Of a stretch of 64,000 nucleotides of DNA, positions 17,501-25,383 are shown one piece after another. This DNA is from an uncultured Oscillospiraceae bacterium. Its GTDB lineage: Bacteria; Bacillota; Clostridia; Oscillospirales; Oscillospiraceae. Each line of letters opens with the position of its first letter. Within the stretch, counting starts at the first letter, position 1. The notes under the pieces were generated by a model that made no database searches, was not told the origin of the DNA, and saw only the letters and a program-made list of their open reading frames with translations. Made by a program: the position numbers and the translations under genes. The stretch covers positions 1 to 64,000 of the forward strand of contig CANQFV010000006.1 in assembly GCA_947599875.1 (NCBI GenBank), read 5' to 3'.

Positions 17501-18043
17501 CTCCGGGATCCCGTGGTCCTGAAGCTCCAGGTAGTAATTCCCCTCCCCGAAGATGCGGAGGAACTCCAGCGCCGCGGCCTTGGCCTCCTCATACCTGTCC
17601 TGGAGGATGAGCTGCGGCACCTGCCCCTGGACGCAGGCCGACAGGGCAATGAGGCCCTCGGCGTGGCGGCTGAGGATGTCCATGTCGATCCGGGGCTTCA
17701 TGTAGAACCCCTCCACAAAGCCCATCGACACAAGATAGCACAGGTTCTTATATCCCGTCTCGTTTTTGCAGAGCAGGATCAGGTGGTAGCGGACAGAGTC
17801 CTCCCCATGCTCCTTGTCAAAGCGGGTACGGGGCGCCACATACACCTCGCACCCGATCAGGGGCTTCACACCCTCCTTTTTGCACTCCTTGTAGAAGGCC
17901 ACGGCCCCGTACATGACGCCGTGGTCGGTGATGGCCAGCGCCGTCTGTCCCAGCTCCCGGGCGCGCCTGGCCAGGTCCCGGATCCGGCAGGCCCCGTCCA
18001 GCAGGCTGTATTCGGAGTGGACATGCAAATGGGTAAATGCCAC
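14585..18043 (-). CDS. dnaE: DNA polymerase III alpha subunit, DnaE type
   Basis: About 1152 aa. The GTG start at 18043 is chosen because GAGGTGA precedes it and the protein then opens AFTHLHVHSEYSLLDGA, the standard start of the PHP domain. The PHP domain (about 1-270) includes ITDHGVMYG. The polymerase core has GPGRGSAAGSVVSYCL and the catalytic PDIDMDFCERRRGEVVEYV. Tandem HhH and OB domains follow (VAGVISAVRMKSTKNGGMMAYVTLDDGTG). In Firmicutes with PolC, DnaE works mainly in lagging-strand and primer extension; whether PolC exists here is not visible. It is last in the hprK-murB-rapZ-whiA-dnaE run. Confidence 0.97.
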   Translation of the reverse strand: MAFTHLHVHSEYSLLDGACRIRDLARRARELGQTALAITDHGVMYGAVAFYKECKKEGVKPLIGCEVYVAPRTRFDKEHGEDSVRYHLILLCKNETGYKNLCYLVSMGFVEGFYMKPRIDMDILSRHAEGLIALSACVQGQVPQLILQDRYEEAKAAALEFLRIFGEGNYYLELQDHGIPEERTAAQGLRRISRETGIPLVLTNDVHYLRREDAYAQDVLMCIQTGKTVDDPNRMKFNADGLYLKSEEEMRALFPDVPEAADNTQVIADACDLEFEFGHYHLPKFDVPEGYTSKEYLEKLCRQGFQERYGDRPEVEKQLRYELDMIDRMGFTDYFLIVQDFVMFAKRSGIPVGPGRGSAAGSVVSYCLHITDVDPIKYSLYFERFLNPERVSMPDIDMDFCERRRGEVVEYVKRKYGADRVAQIITFNTLKAKNAVRSVSKALGLTFAEENELAKAIPNDFKITLNDAIRTSKQLRDKMDGDDRCRRVIETALAIEDMPKDSGTHAAGVVITRDPVHTYVPLALSKKDNTIATQYTMTTIEELGLLKMDFLGLRNLTVINDAVLDIRRQIPDFDISKIPDDDRETYDMLAAGKTSGVFQLESTGMTGVCVGMKAKSIEDITAVIALYRPGPMDSIPRFLEASANPDKIRYKHPLLEPILNVTYGCIVYQEQVIEIFRRLAGFSLGQADMIRRAMSKKKMAEIQKERETFIYGDGSRKIAGCVKNGVPADVAGSIYDEITDFANYAFNKAHAVCYAIVAYETAYLKCHYPRQYMAALMSSVLGYAEKVAEYTAECQDMGIRLLPPDINHSDNRFTVEGENIRYGLVAVKNIGSKFIENVMEERRQGGFFTSFHDFCERMFGADLNRRAVESLIKAGAFDSLGVKRRQLMETVGQTLDAVAEMRRKNVEGQMDLFGAGTQQEEHASSIPLPDVEEYSSQELMAMEREVTGLYLSGHPMDGYRNTARNLGAVSIGGILADHQEEREEHRYYDDQDITVAGVISAVRMKSTKNGGMMAYVTLDDGTGSVEMLVFQRTLDTAGIYLREGELVTVKGRLSIRDEKDPQIVVNLLRPLTDVRTQPETRAESSRLYVKLKSQDSPEFNRIKLILTMFPGEQQLVVFFEDTRRRVGAKCLIHPALVQELQEMVGEENVVIK

Positions 18044-18103
18044 GGTATCACCTCGTCTTTCTCTCCCGCTCACCCGCTTCCGGGGCGGATCTCTCCCCGG
18101 GCG

Positions 18104-19006
18104 TCACTTCAGCTCCCCCGCCGCCTCCGTCAGCTTGCGCAGGCGGTGGCTGAATCCGGATTTCGTCACCGGCGGATCGGCCAGTCTCCCCAGCTCCTGG
18201 ATGCTCAGCTCCGGGTACTCCTCCCGGAGCCGGGCCGCCTCCCGGAGCTTGTCGGAGAGATTCTCCAGCTCCCCCGCCTCCCTCAGCTTCCTGATGGCCG
18301 CCAGGGACGCGGCGCTGGCCTCCACGGTCTTTGTGACGTTGGCCGTGTCGCAGTTGACCTTGCGGTTCACTAAGTTCGTCATATCCTTCTCGATCTTGGC
18401 GCTCATCACCCGCATGGCCGCCACGGGCGCCCCGATGGTGGTCAAGATGTCCTCCACCAGGTCGCTCTGCTTGAAATACATGATGTAGTTGCCGCCCCGG
18501 GTGACGCATCGCGGCTCAAAGCCCATATCCTGCAGCAGCGCCGTGATCTCCCGGCTCACCATATAGTGGCCCGTCACAAGCTCCAGATGGTAGCGCTTGG
18601 CGGGGTCCGTCACGCTTCCCCCCGCCAAAAAAGCCCCCCGCAGGAAGCCTGCCCGGGCCTCGTCGTCCTCCAAAAGGCCCAGATTCACATGGTGGCTCCT
18701 AAGCCCCCCCACGGCATAGCCGAAGGCGTCCAGGATCTTGGCCATACTTCCCGGGGAATTGATGACAAACACCCTCTTCCCCCGGCTGTCCTCCGGGTGG
18801 CACTGGTCAAACTCCAGCCCGAAGGCCCTCTTCAAAAGCTTGGGCAGTCTCTGGGCGAAGGCGTCGGAGCCGGTGACGATGCGCACCTCCTGGGAGGTGA
18901 AGGTATTGCAAAACAGCATGATCCCGTAACACTCCGCCGCCGCGTGGGGCGGTGTGCCGGGATTTGTCCTGCACAGCTCGTTTTTGACCTCCGATGAAAA
19001 GGACAT
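18104..19006 (-). CDS. whiA: DNA-binding protein WhiA
   Basis: 300 aa from the ATG at 19006, preceded by GGGAGG; upstream in-frame codons lack a ribosome site. The N-terminal part has the LAGLIDADG-like fold of WhiA (FLRGAFLAGGSVTDP, YHLELVTGHYMVSREI). The C-terminal helix-turn-helix is SIQELGRLADPPVTKSGFSHRLRKL. WhiA is a conserved Gram-positive protein linked to division and chromosome segregation, and to sporulation genes in actinomycetes. It directly follows rapZ (32-bp gap), where many Firmicutes have yvcK/glmR in between. Confidence 0.97.
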   Translation of the reverse strand: MSFSSEVKNELCRTNPGTPPHAAAECYGIMLFCNTFTSQEVRIVTGSDAFAQRLPKLLKRAFGLEFDQCHPEDSRGKRVFVINSPGSMAKILDAFGYAVGGLRSHHVNLGLLEDDEARAGFLRGAFLAGGSVTDPAKRYHLELVTGHYMVSREITALLQDMGFEPRCVTRGGNYIMYFKQSDLVEDILTTIGAPVAAMRVMSAKIEKDMTNLVNRKVNCDTANVTKTVEASAASLAAIRKLREAGELENLSDKLREAARLREEYPELSIQELGRLADPPVTKSGFSHRLRKLTEAAGELK

Positions 19007-19038
19007 GGCCCATGCCTCCCGTTCCCCTGACCGGCCTC

Positions 19039-19890
19039 TCAGCTCTTCCCGATATCCCTGTGGATACACTCCGTCTCCTGGCCCTTTCCGGTCAGGTACT
19101 TCATCAGCGCCTCCGCCACGGCCACAGACCGGTGGTGGCCGCCGGTACAGCCGATGCACACGGTGAGATTCATCTTCCCCTCCTCCTGATAGTTGGGCAG
19201 GAGGAAGTCCATCAGCTCCTCCAGCTTCCCCAGGAACTCTCTGGACTGCTCGGAACTGAAAACATAGTCATACACATCGTCGTCCAGCCCCGTCTTGTTC
19301 ATCAGCTCCGGCACATAGAAGGGGTTGGGCAGGAATCGCACGTCAAAGACGAGATCCGCCTCGATGGGGATCCCGTACTTGTACCCGAAGGACATCACCG
19401 AGACCCGCAGCTTCTCCCCCTCCCCCACACCGAACAGGTGGAACAGGGTCCTCTGGAGCCGCCCCAGGGTGAGGTTTGTGGTGTTGATCACATAGTCGGC
19501 CCTCTGGCGCACCGGCTCCAGGGCCTTGATCTCCCGGCGGACGGCCGCCTCCAGGCCCACGGCCTCGCCCCCCAGGGGGTGGCGGCGGCGGGTCTCCTTG
19601 TAGCGCTTGACGATGGTCTCCACCGACGCGTCCACATAGAGGATCCTGTACTCAAAGCCCGCGGCGTTCAGCTCGTCCAGGGCCTTGAACAGCTCGTCAA
19701 ACCCCTCCCTGGAGCGGATATCCGACACAAGCGCCACGCGTTCGTACCGTCCCCTTGTGGCCGCGCACAGCTCGGCGAACCTGGGCATCAGCGCGGCGGG
19801 CATGTTGTCCACGCAGTAAAAGTCCAGATCCTCCAGCGCCGCCGCCACGCGGCTCTTTCCCGCGCCGGACAGGCCTGAGATAATGAGCAT
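19039..19890 (-). CDS. rapZ: RNase adapter RapZ / nucleotide-binding protein YvcJ
   Basis: 283 aa from the ATG at 19890; a GTG five codons earlier is the alternative. Walker A is GLSGAGKS near the N-terminus, followed by CVDNMPAALMPRF. The C-terminal domain carries SFGYKYGIPIEADLVFDVRFLPNP and GCTGGHHRSVAVAE. In E. coli RapZ guides RNase E to GlmZ and senses glucosamine-6-phosphate; in Bacillus YvcJ binds GTP and the role is less clear. Here it sits between murB and whiA. Confidence 0.96.
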   Translation of the reverse strand: MLIISGLSGAGKSRVAAALEDLDFYCVDNMPAALMPRFAELCAATRGRYERVALVSDIRSREGFDELFKALDELNAAGFEYRILYVDASVETIVKRYKETRRRHPLGGEAVGLEAAVRREIKALEPVRQRADYVINTTNLTLGRLQRTLFHLFGVGEGEKLRVSVMSFGYKYGIPIEADLVFDVRFLPNPFYVPELMNKTGLDDDVYDYVFSSEQSREFLGKLEELMDFLLPNYQEEGKMNLTVCIGCTGGHHRSVAVAEALMKYLTGKGQETECIHRDIGKS

Positions 19891-19940
19891 ATCCAAAAAG
19901 AACACCTCGATTCGGAAAAATGCAAAGGGTCAGCGCCGCT

Positions 19941-20855
19941 TCACGGCCCCTCTATGATCCGCACCTCCGGCTCCAGCATCACGCCGGAGTTTTGGTACAC
20001 CCGCTCCCGCACCTGGGCCATCAGCGCCGTCACATCCGCGAAGGTGGCGCTGCCGGTGTTCACGATGAACCCGGCGTGCTTCTCGCTCACCTGTGCCCCG
20101 CCGACGGTGAGGCCTTTCAGGCCCGCCTCGTCAATGAGCTGGGCGGCGTACCCCTCCCGCGGCCGCTTGAAGGTACTCCCGGCGGAGGGGAAATTCAGCG
20201 GCTGCTTCTCCCGCCGCAGGGCGCCAAGCTCCTCCATTCTCCCCCGGATGGCGGCGGGGTCCCCCGGCCGGAGCCGCAGCGTGGCGGAGAGGATCACCTC
20301 CCCGGATCCCTGAAATCTGCTGTGGCGGTAGGAAAATTCGCACTCCTGCCCCGCCACGGTGCGCAGGGCGCCGGAGGGGCTTATAAAGGTCACGGCCTCC
20401 ACCGTGTCCTTCAGCTCCCCGCCGTAGGCGCCGGCGTTCATAAAGATCCCGCCGCCCAGGGTACCGGGGATGCCGTGGGCAAACTCCAGCCCCGTAAGGC
20501 CCGCCTCCAGCGCCGCGGAGGCCGCCCGGGAGAGCATCACCCCCGCGCCGCAGATCATGCTGTCCAGACTTACGCGCACCGTGTCAAGCCGCTCCGTGCC
20601 CAGAACCACCAGCTTGTGGGGTTCGTCGGAGAACAGCACGTTGGAGCCGTTCCCCAGCACCATAAACTCCGTCCCCCGGCGCCTCAGCTCCCGCACCGCC
20701 CAGACGAAGGCGTCCAGGCTCTTGGGCTGCGCGTACAGGCTCACCGTCCCGCCGATGCGGAAGGTGGTGTGCCTGCGCATAGGCTCCCCCAGAAAGATCC
20801 CCGTGCCGGGGTACTCCCGGTTCAGCTCCCGTGCGAAAGAATCCACCTGCTCCAT
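19941..20855 (-). CDS. murB: UDP-N-acetylenolpyruvoylglucosamine reductase MurB
   Basis: 304 aa FAD enzyme of peptidoglycan precursor synthesis, reducing UDP-GlcNAc-enolpyruvate to UDP-MurNAc with NADPH. FAD-binding motifs are MVLGNGSNVLFSD and GIPGTLGGGIFMNAGAYGGE. The catalytic region is PSAGSTFKRPREGYAAQLIDEAGLKG, of the Gram-positive (type II) form. Its ATG overlaps the hprK stop (TGATG). The product of murA (45521-46774) is its substrate, though the two genes are 25 kb apart. Confidence 0.97.
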   Translation of the reverse strand: MEQVDSFARELNREYPGTGIFLGEPMRRHTTFRIGGTVSLYAQPKSLDAFVWAVRELRRRGTEFMVLGNGSNVLFSDEPHKLVVLGTERLDTVRVSLDSMICGAGVMLSRAASAALEAGLTGLEFAHGIPGTLGGGIFMNAGAYGGELKDTVEAVTFISPSGALRTVAGQECEFSYRHSRFQGSGEVILSATLRLRPGDPAAIRGRMEELGALRREKQPLNFPSAGSTFKRPREGYAAQLIDEAGLKGLTVGGAQVSEKHAGFIVNTGSATFADVTALMAQVRERVYQNSGVMLEPEVRIIEGP

Positions 20856-21796
20856 CAGTTACTCTCCAAACTGTCAAAATAATCGTCCAGCTGCTCCGCA
20901 AAATCCTTGCCGGAGTTCAGCCCCATGCGCTTCTGCCGGTTGTTCATGGCCGCCACCTCAATGATCACTGCCAGATTCCTGCCGGGGCGGATGGGCACCA
21001 CGATATAGGGCACCTTCACCCCTAAAATATCGATCTGCTCCGTCTCGCTGCCCATGCGGTCGTAGCTGTTCTCGGCGTTCCAGTTCTCCAGCTTGATCAC
21101 CAGATCCACCTTCTCGCTCCACTTTACGGCGCCGTTTCCGAAAATGCGCCGCACATCCACCACGCCGATGCCCCGAAGCTCTATGTAGTTTCGGATAAGA
21201 TCCGGCGCCGTACCGGTGAGGGTGGTGGAGTTCACCTTTTTGATGATCACCGCGTCGTCGGAGATCAGGTGGTGGCCGCGCTTGATAAGCTCAATGGCCG
21301 TCTCCGACTTGCCCATCCCGGACTCGCCCAGGATCAGCACCCCCTCGGAGTAGACCTCCATAAACACGCCGTGGCGCATGATCTGGGGGGCCAGGGCGTT
21401 GTTCAGCTTCGTTGTCAGCTCGATGATCAGCTCGCTGGTCTCCCGGTGGGACTTGAGGATGGTGACATCGTGTTCCCTGGCGGAGTCCAGCGTCCCCTCG
21501 GGGATGTTCACGTCGTGGGCGATGACGATGGCCGGCACGCCGCTGGCCATAAGGGTGTCCAGCTTGGCCCGGCGCTCCTCCTCGGAAAACTGCTGTAAAT
21601 ACGCGTCCTCGTTGAGGCCGATGATCTGGAGCCTCTCCGGGGCGAAATTCTTGTAAAAGCCGGTGAGCTGAAGGCCCGGCCTGTTGATAACGGCGGTGAT
21701 GATCTGCTTTTTCGCGTAATCGGAGGAGGCGTTCAGCACCTCCAGCCCCACCTGCTCCACAAGGCCCTTCAGCGACATGCCCTGCCGGTTCTCCAT
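20855..21796 (-). CDS. hprK: HPr kinase/phosphorylase
   Basis: 313 aa. It phosphorylates and dephosphorylates Ser46 of HPr, linking sugar status to carbon catabolite control. Walker A is GESGMGKS (157-164). The HPrK signature is near ELRGIGVVDVRRIFG. An N-terminal domain of about 130 aa precedes the kinase. ATG at 21796 is used; MSLKGL six codons later also has a plausible ribosome site. A clear promoter lies at 21883-21911, so hprK is probably first in the operon through dnaE. The HPr-like protein at 62051-62314 has Ser46 and is a candidate substrate. Confidence 0.97.
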   Translation of the reverse strand: MENRQGMSLKGLVEQVGLEVLNASSDYAKKQIITAVINRPGLQLTGFYKNFAPERLQIIGLNEDAYLQQFSEEERRAKLDTLMASGVPAIVIAHDVNIPEGTLDSAREHDVTILKSHRETSELIIELTTKLNNALAPQIMRHGVFMEVYSEGVLILGESGMGKSETAIELIKRGHHLISDDAVIIKKVNSTTLTGTAPDLIRNYIELRGIGVVDVRRIFGNGAVKWSEKVDLVIKLENWNAENSYDRMGSETEQIDILGVKVPYIVVPIRPGRNLAVIIEVAAMNNRQKRMGLNSGKDFAEQLDDYFDSLESN

Positions 21797-21882
21797 AAAA
21801 TTACTCCCTTTCCGGTTTTCCCTTTCCTGTTTCCTGTTTTCCCTTTTATGTTTTCGGCGGATTGCCCATCCATACGCCTTAT

Positions 21883-21911
21883 ATTGTACTCAATTTCCGT
21901 GGTTTTGGCAA
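21883..21911 (-). promoter_or_regulatory. Promoter of the hprK-murB-rapZ-whiA-dnaE operon
   Basis: On the minus strand, TTGCCA, a 17-bp spacer and TACAAT, about 87 bp before the hprK start. Confidence 0.8.
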
Positions 21912-21975
21912 GATAAAAACCGCCCTCCGGGACAATTTTTTCCTGCCCGGCGTCTCTCCGGCCCCGGCGGGCCTC

Positions 21976-23325
21976 TCACTTCTCCCGGACGATGCCCTCC
22001 ACGCCGTACCACTGGGCCATGTGGAAATTGGGGAAGGCCTCCGGGTCGTCCCCCAGATCCTCCAGCCCGTAGAGGGCGCTGTACCTGGTGGCCGGGGTGA
22101 TGACGGGCACCGAGACGACCCCGGCCCCGGCGAGCCGCTGGCTCTCCACATCCTCCGCCCGCGCCCGCATCGCCCCGTGGACGTTCCACACGTCATACGC
22201 CCCCGTGGCGGCGGAGAAGGCCCACAGGACGGTGAGAACCGCCAGGGCCGCGGCGCACGTCTTGGTCTCCTTCAGACGCACAAGCTCCGGGATCAGCACG
22301 GCCGTGGCCAGGATCAGCAGCGTCACCGTGGTGCAGAAGCACCGCTCCGGGTAATAGCTGGCCGCCACGGGCATGATATCCGCCCCCAGGGCGCCGCAGG
22401 CAAAAAGCCCCGACAGAACCAGCCTGTCCCGGCCCGCGCCGCCCAGGAGCGCCACGGCGAAGGCCGCCGCCCAGACGCACAGGGGCGCCGTGCCGTACTT
22501 CATCAGCATATTCACGCACACGTTCAGATTCCCCACAAGCCTCCCCAGGGAGAACTCCGACTGCTTGGCCGCCAGCTCCGCGGGCATGGAGAGGAGCAGG
22601 ACATACCCCGCCGCCGCGGCGGCCACGGGGATCCACAGCCAGGTCTTCAGGGACTTCCCGTGGACGATCCGGTCGAGGAGCAGCAGCGCGGCGGCCAAAA
22701 ACAGCGCCACGAAGGAGGTGATCTCCGTGTACATCCCCAGCGGAAGGGCCAGCAGGCAGAAGATCACCTTCTGCCAGATCCTCCGGCAGCACTCCGTCCC
22801 GCCGGCAAAGCGCAGGACATAGGGCCGGACGTACAAAAGCCCGAAAAAAAGCGCCCACAGATAATTCACCGAGCCGATGGCCCACAGCGCCACCTGCCCG
22901 AAGCTGGGGGTGAACAGCCAAAACGCCATCCCCACCCCCGCTAAGAGGAACCCGTCCCGCCTCCTGTCCAGCCTGGCAAGGCGGCAGACGAGCCACAAAA
23001 ACGCCGTGTACACAAGGGCGTTGACCACATCGAACACCGCCTTGGGCCAGAGCATAAACAGCTGCCCCAGGCCGTGGCTGATGAGCCTGCCGTTGAGCCT
23101 GCGGGCGTGTACGGCCATCGAGGGGAAGATGTCCGCTATGCCGGACAGCCGCTCCTTTGTGGAGAGGTCAACCATATACACAAAATCATCCGCCACATAC
23201 GGGGTGAGCAGGTTCAGCAGGAACATCCCGGCCGCTATTGCCGCCAGCAAAACCGCCGTCATCCCCCGGGAGGCACTGACGGCCCTGAGCCTTCCGCGAA
23301 TATCCGGTTCTCTCCGTTTCTCCAT
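21976..23325 (-). CDS. Polytopic membrane protein, DUF6056-like, paralog 1
   Basis: 449 aa from the ATG at 23325, preceded by GGGAGGAAAA. About 10-11 membrane segments are visible. The segment after helix 1 has TPYVADDFVYM, followed by NGRLISHGLGQLFMLWPK, FGQVALWAIGSVNYLWALFFG, LALPLGMYTEITSF and ASYYPERCFCTT. These blocks are shared with the protein at 27268-28590. The fold looks like a GT-C or polymerase-type membrane enzyme, with Asp residues in the first outer loop, but the function is unknown. It is separated from the paralog's cluster by the oppositely oriented rpmB. Confidence 0.8.
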   Translation of the reverse strand: MEKRREPDIRGRLRAVSASRGMTAVLLAAIAAGMFLLNLLTPYVADDFVYMVDLSTKERLSGIADIFPSMAVHARRLNGRLISHGLGQLFMLWPKAVFDVVNALVYTAFLWLVCRLARLDRRRDGFLLAGVGMAFWLFTPSFGQVALWAIGSVNYLWALFFGLLYVRPYVLRFAGGTECCRRIWQKVIFCLLALPLGMYTEITSFVALFLAAALLLLDRIVHGKSLKTWLWIPVAAAAAGYVLLLSMPAELAAKQSEFSLGRLVGNLNVCVNMLMKYGTAPLCVWAAAFAVALLGGAGRDRLVLSGLFACGALGADIMPVAASYYPERCFCTTVTLLILATAVLIPELVRLKETKTCAAALAVLTVLWAFSAATGAYDVWNVHGAMRARAEDVESQRLAGAGVVSVPVITPATRYSALYGLEDLGDDPEAFPNFHMAQWYGVEGIVREK

Positions 23326-23442
23326 AGGCGTTTTCCTCCCGTTTTTGTCCAGATTGCCTGTGTCACCCATTTTATAGTACCTCCGCCCATTTGGCAAGTC
23401 CCCGCCCCCGGGAAAAAATCTGATTTTCCGAAAAAATTTTTC

Positions 23443-23471
23443 TTGCATTTTCCGTCACAGTCTGCTATTAT
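23443..23471 (+). promoter_or_regulatory. Promoter of rpmB
   Basis: TTGCAT, a 17-bp spacer and TATTAT, about 39 bp before the rpmB start codon. Confidence 0.8.
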
Positions 23472-23509
23472 AGATAAGCTTATGAATTCACTGCAAGGAG
23501 GTGCAGCAG

Positions 23510-23698
23510 ATGGCAAAGTGTGAATTTTGCGGCAAGGGCGTCTCATTTGGTATTCAGGTGAGCCACTCCCACAGAAGATCCAACCGTACCTGGAAACCGA
23601 ATGTCAAACGTGTCAAAGCCGTTGTTGACGGCAGCCCCCGCCACGTTTACGTCTGTACACGGTGCCTCCGCAGCGGCAAGGTCACCCGTGCGGTGTAA
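23510..23698 (+). CDS. rpmB: 50S ribosomal protein L28
   Basis: 62 aa from ATG 23510, preceded by AAGGAGGTG. It is a zinc-ribbon (C+) form of L28 with CEFC near the N-terminus and CTRC near the C-terminus, and conserved VSHSHRRSNRTWKPN. It is transcribed alone from its own promoter, opposite to the neighbouring membrane-protein genes. Confidence 0.97.
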   Translation: MAKCEFCGKGVSFGIQVSHSHRRSNRTWKPNVKRVKAVVDGSPRHVYVCTRCLRSGKVTRAV

Positions 23699-23780
23699 CC
23701 GGGAGAGCGATCTTTTTAAAACCGCAGATCTCCGGGATAGGCCCCGCAGCCCTTTCCGGCAAAGGAAAAAATGCAGGATG

Positions 23781-23935
23781 ATCCACGCGAATTTACGAAA
23801 TTCGCGTGGATTTTCTCTGCTCTCCGCCTTTCGCGGCGTCCAGAGACTATTTCCCGCACGTCCCCCTTGTTGAAAAAAGCCCCCAGGGCTTTTTCAACAA
23901 GCTGCCCCGTCCATTTGGACGGGGATCTTCTTTTA
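23781..23935 (+). terminator. Terminator-like hairpin series after rpmB
   Basis: Three perfect or near-perfect hairpins follow one another: a 14-bp stem at 23781-23811 followed by TTTC, TTGTTGAAAAA...CAACAA at 23867-23900, and CCCCGTCC/GGACGGGG at 23905-23924 followed by a T-rich run. They separate convergent rpmB and the GtrA gene. The layout, including CGCACG between hairpins, recalls the tail of the structured repeats, but the repeat core is absent. Confidence 0.6.
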
Positions 23936-23975
23936 TCACTTGATCACGCGCCGGCCCGCGCCTGTGGGGCGGCGC

Positions 23976-24434
23976 TTATTTATTCTCCTTTTTCCGGAAG
24001 ACGATCAGCTTGCTTGTCAGGTAGTTTGCGATCACCACCACCACCTGGCCCGCCAGCTTGACCCAGGATTCGCTGAAATGGGCAAGCTCCACAAAGACCA
24101 GGAAGATCCCCTCCTCCAGCAGCAGGGAGAAGAGCCTGGCGGCGGTGAAATCCCGGATCTGGGGCCAGAGCGTCTTTTTGTCCCAGCCCCCGTCCTCAAA
24201 CACAAAGGCCTTGTTTGTGGCGAAGGAGAAGGCCACGGCCCCCACCCAGGCGGGCACGTTGGCCACGATCCCCGGGGCAAAGCTGCTCACCGCGAAGAAA
24301 ATGACCAGATTCACCGCCGTAGACAGGACGCCGAAGAACATGTAGCTGATGATCTCCTGGTATTTTAAAAAGAGGGGCCGCAGGAACCGGGGGATCACCG
24401 GCCGGAAAAACAGATAAAACTTGGACTCTTTCAA
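23976..24434 (-). CDS. GtrA-family membrane protein
   Basis: 152 aa with four predicted membrane helices and the GtrA signature (YMFFGVLSTAVNLVIFF, FSFATNKAFVFED, ANYLTSKLIVFRKK). GtrA proteins are thought to flip or help move polyprenyl-phosphate-linked sugars used to decorate surface polymers. It is the last gene of the cluster that starts at the 31531 promoter and lies 10 bp after a GT2 glycosyltransferase, the usual partner of GtrA proteins. Confidence 0.9.
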   Translation of the reverse strand: MKESKFYLFFRPVIPRFLRPLFLKYQEIISYMFFGVLSTAVNLVIFFAVSSFAPGIVANVPAWVGAVAFSFATNKAFVFEDGGWDKKTLWPQIRDFTAARLFSLLLEEGIFLVFVELAHFSESWVKLAGQVVVVIANYLTSKLIVFRKKENK

Positions 24435-24444
24435 AAGGGACGCC

Positions 24445-25383
24445 TCACTTTTGCTCCTCCCGCCCGATGGGTTGAAGGTTCAGAATAAGCTCGTAAAGCT
24501 GCCGGTGCTTCTTGTTGATGACAGCCAGGATCAGCCCCACCATCCACAAAAGCACCGCCACCACCAAAAGACCCACGGAGGCGATGAGCGTGGGGAACCT
24601 GGGCACAAGGCCGGTGCGGAAAAACTCCACCAGCACCGGGATAAAGGCCCCCAGTCCCCCTATGCCGAAGACGGCGCCCAGAAGCCCGAAGAACGTCATG
24701 GGCCGGTAGTCCCGGAACAGGAGGAAGATCATCCGCAGCACCTTCAGCCCGTCCCGGACGGTGTTCAGCTTGGACACGCTCCCCTGGGGTCTGTCCCGGT
24801 AGTTGACCGGGATCTCCCGGAGGTAGAAGTTCTTGTCCAGGGCGTGGATGGTCATCTCCGTCTCAATCTCAAACCCCCGGGACAGGACGGGGAAGGTCTT
24901 GACAAACAGGGGGCTGAAGGCCCTGTAGCCCGTCATGATGTCCCGGACGGAGCTGTGGAACAGCAGGTTGATAAGGCCCCGGACCACGCGGTTGCCCATG
25001 TTGTGGAAGGGCCGCTTGTTCTCGGTAAAATAGGTGGCGGAGAGCCTGTCGCCGATGACCATGTCGGCGTTCTCCTCCAAAACAAGGCGCACCATCTCCG
25101 GGGCGTACTCCGCGGGGTATGTGTCGTCCCCGTCCACCATCACATAGCAGTCCGCGTCGATCTGGCGGAACATGGAGCGGATCACATTCCCCTTGCCCTG
25201 GCGGCGCTCATAGCGGACAATGGCCCCGGCGCGGCGGGCGATCTCGTCGGTGCCGTCGGTGGAGTTGTTGTCGTAGACGTAGATGTCCGCCTCCGGCAGG
25301 GCGGCCTTGTAGTCGGCCACCACCTTGGCCACGGTCTTGCTCTCGTTGTAGCAGGGGATCAAAACCGCGATCTTGCTTTTCAT
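24445..25383 (-). CDS. Family 2 glycosyltransferase with two C-terminal membrane helices
   Basis: 312 aa. The GT-A domain has LIPCYNESKTVAKVV, YVYDNNSTDGT and the DXD-type metal motif in VMVDGDDTYPAEY. Then come GYRAFSPLFVK, FEIETEMTIHAL and two membrane helices (about 235-262 and 267-292). It resembles DPM1/GtrB-type enzymes that load a sugar onto polyprenyl phosphate. The start overlaps the stop of the preceding DUF6020-like gene (ATGA). With GtrA downstream, a lipid-linked sugar donor for surface polymer decoration is the likely product. Confidence 0.92.
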   Translation of the reverse strand: MKSKIAVLIPCYNESKTVAKVVADYKAALPEADIYVYDNNSTDGTDEIARRAGAIVRYERRQGKGNVIRSMFRQIDADCYVMVDGDDTYPAEYAPEMVRLVLEENADMVIGDRLSATYFTENKRPFHNMGNRVVRGLINLLFHSSVRDIMTGYRAFSPLFVKTFPVLSRGFEIETEMTIHALDKNFYLREIPVNYRDRPQGSVSKLNTVRDGLKVLRMIFLLFRDYRPMTFFGLLGAVFGIGGLGAFIPVLVEFFRTGLVPRFPTLIASVGLLVVAVLLWMVGLILAVINKKHRQLYELILNLQPIGREEQK

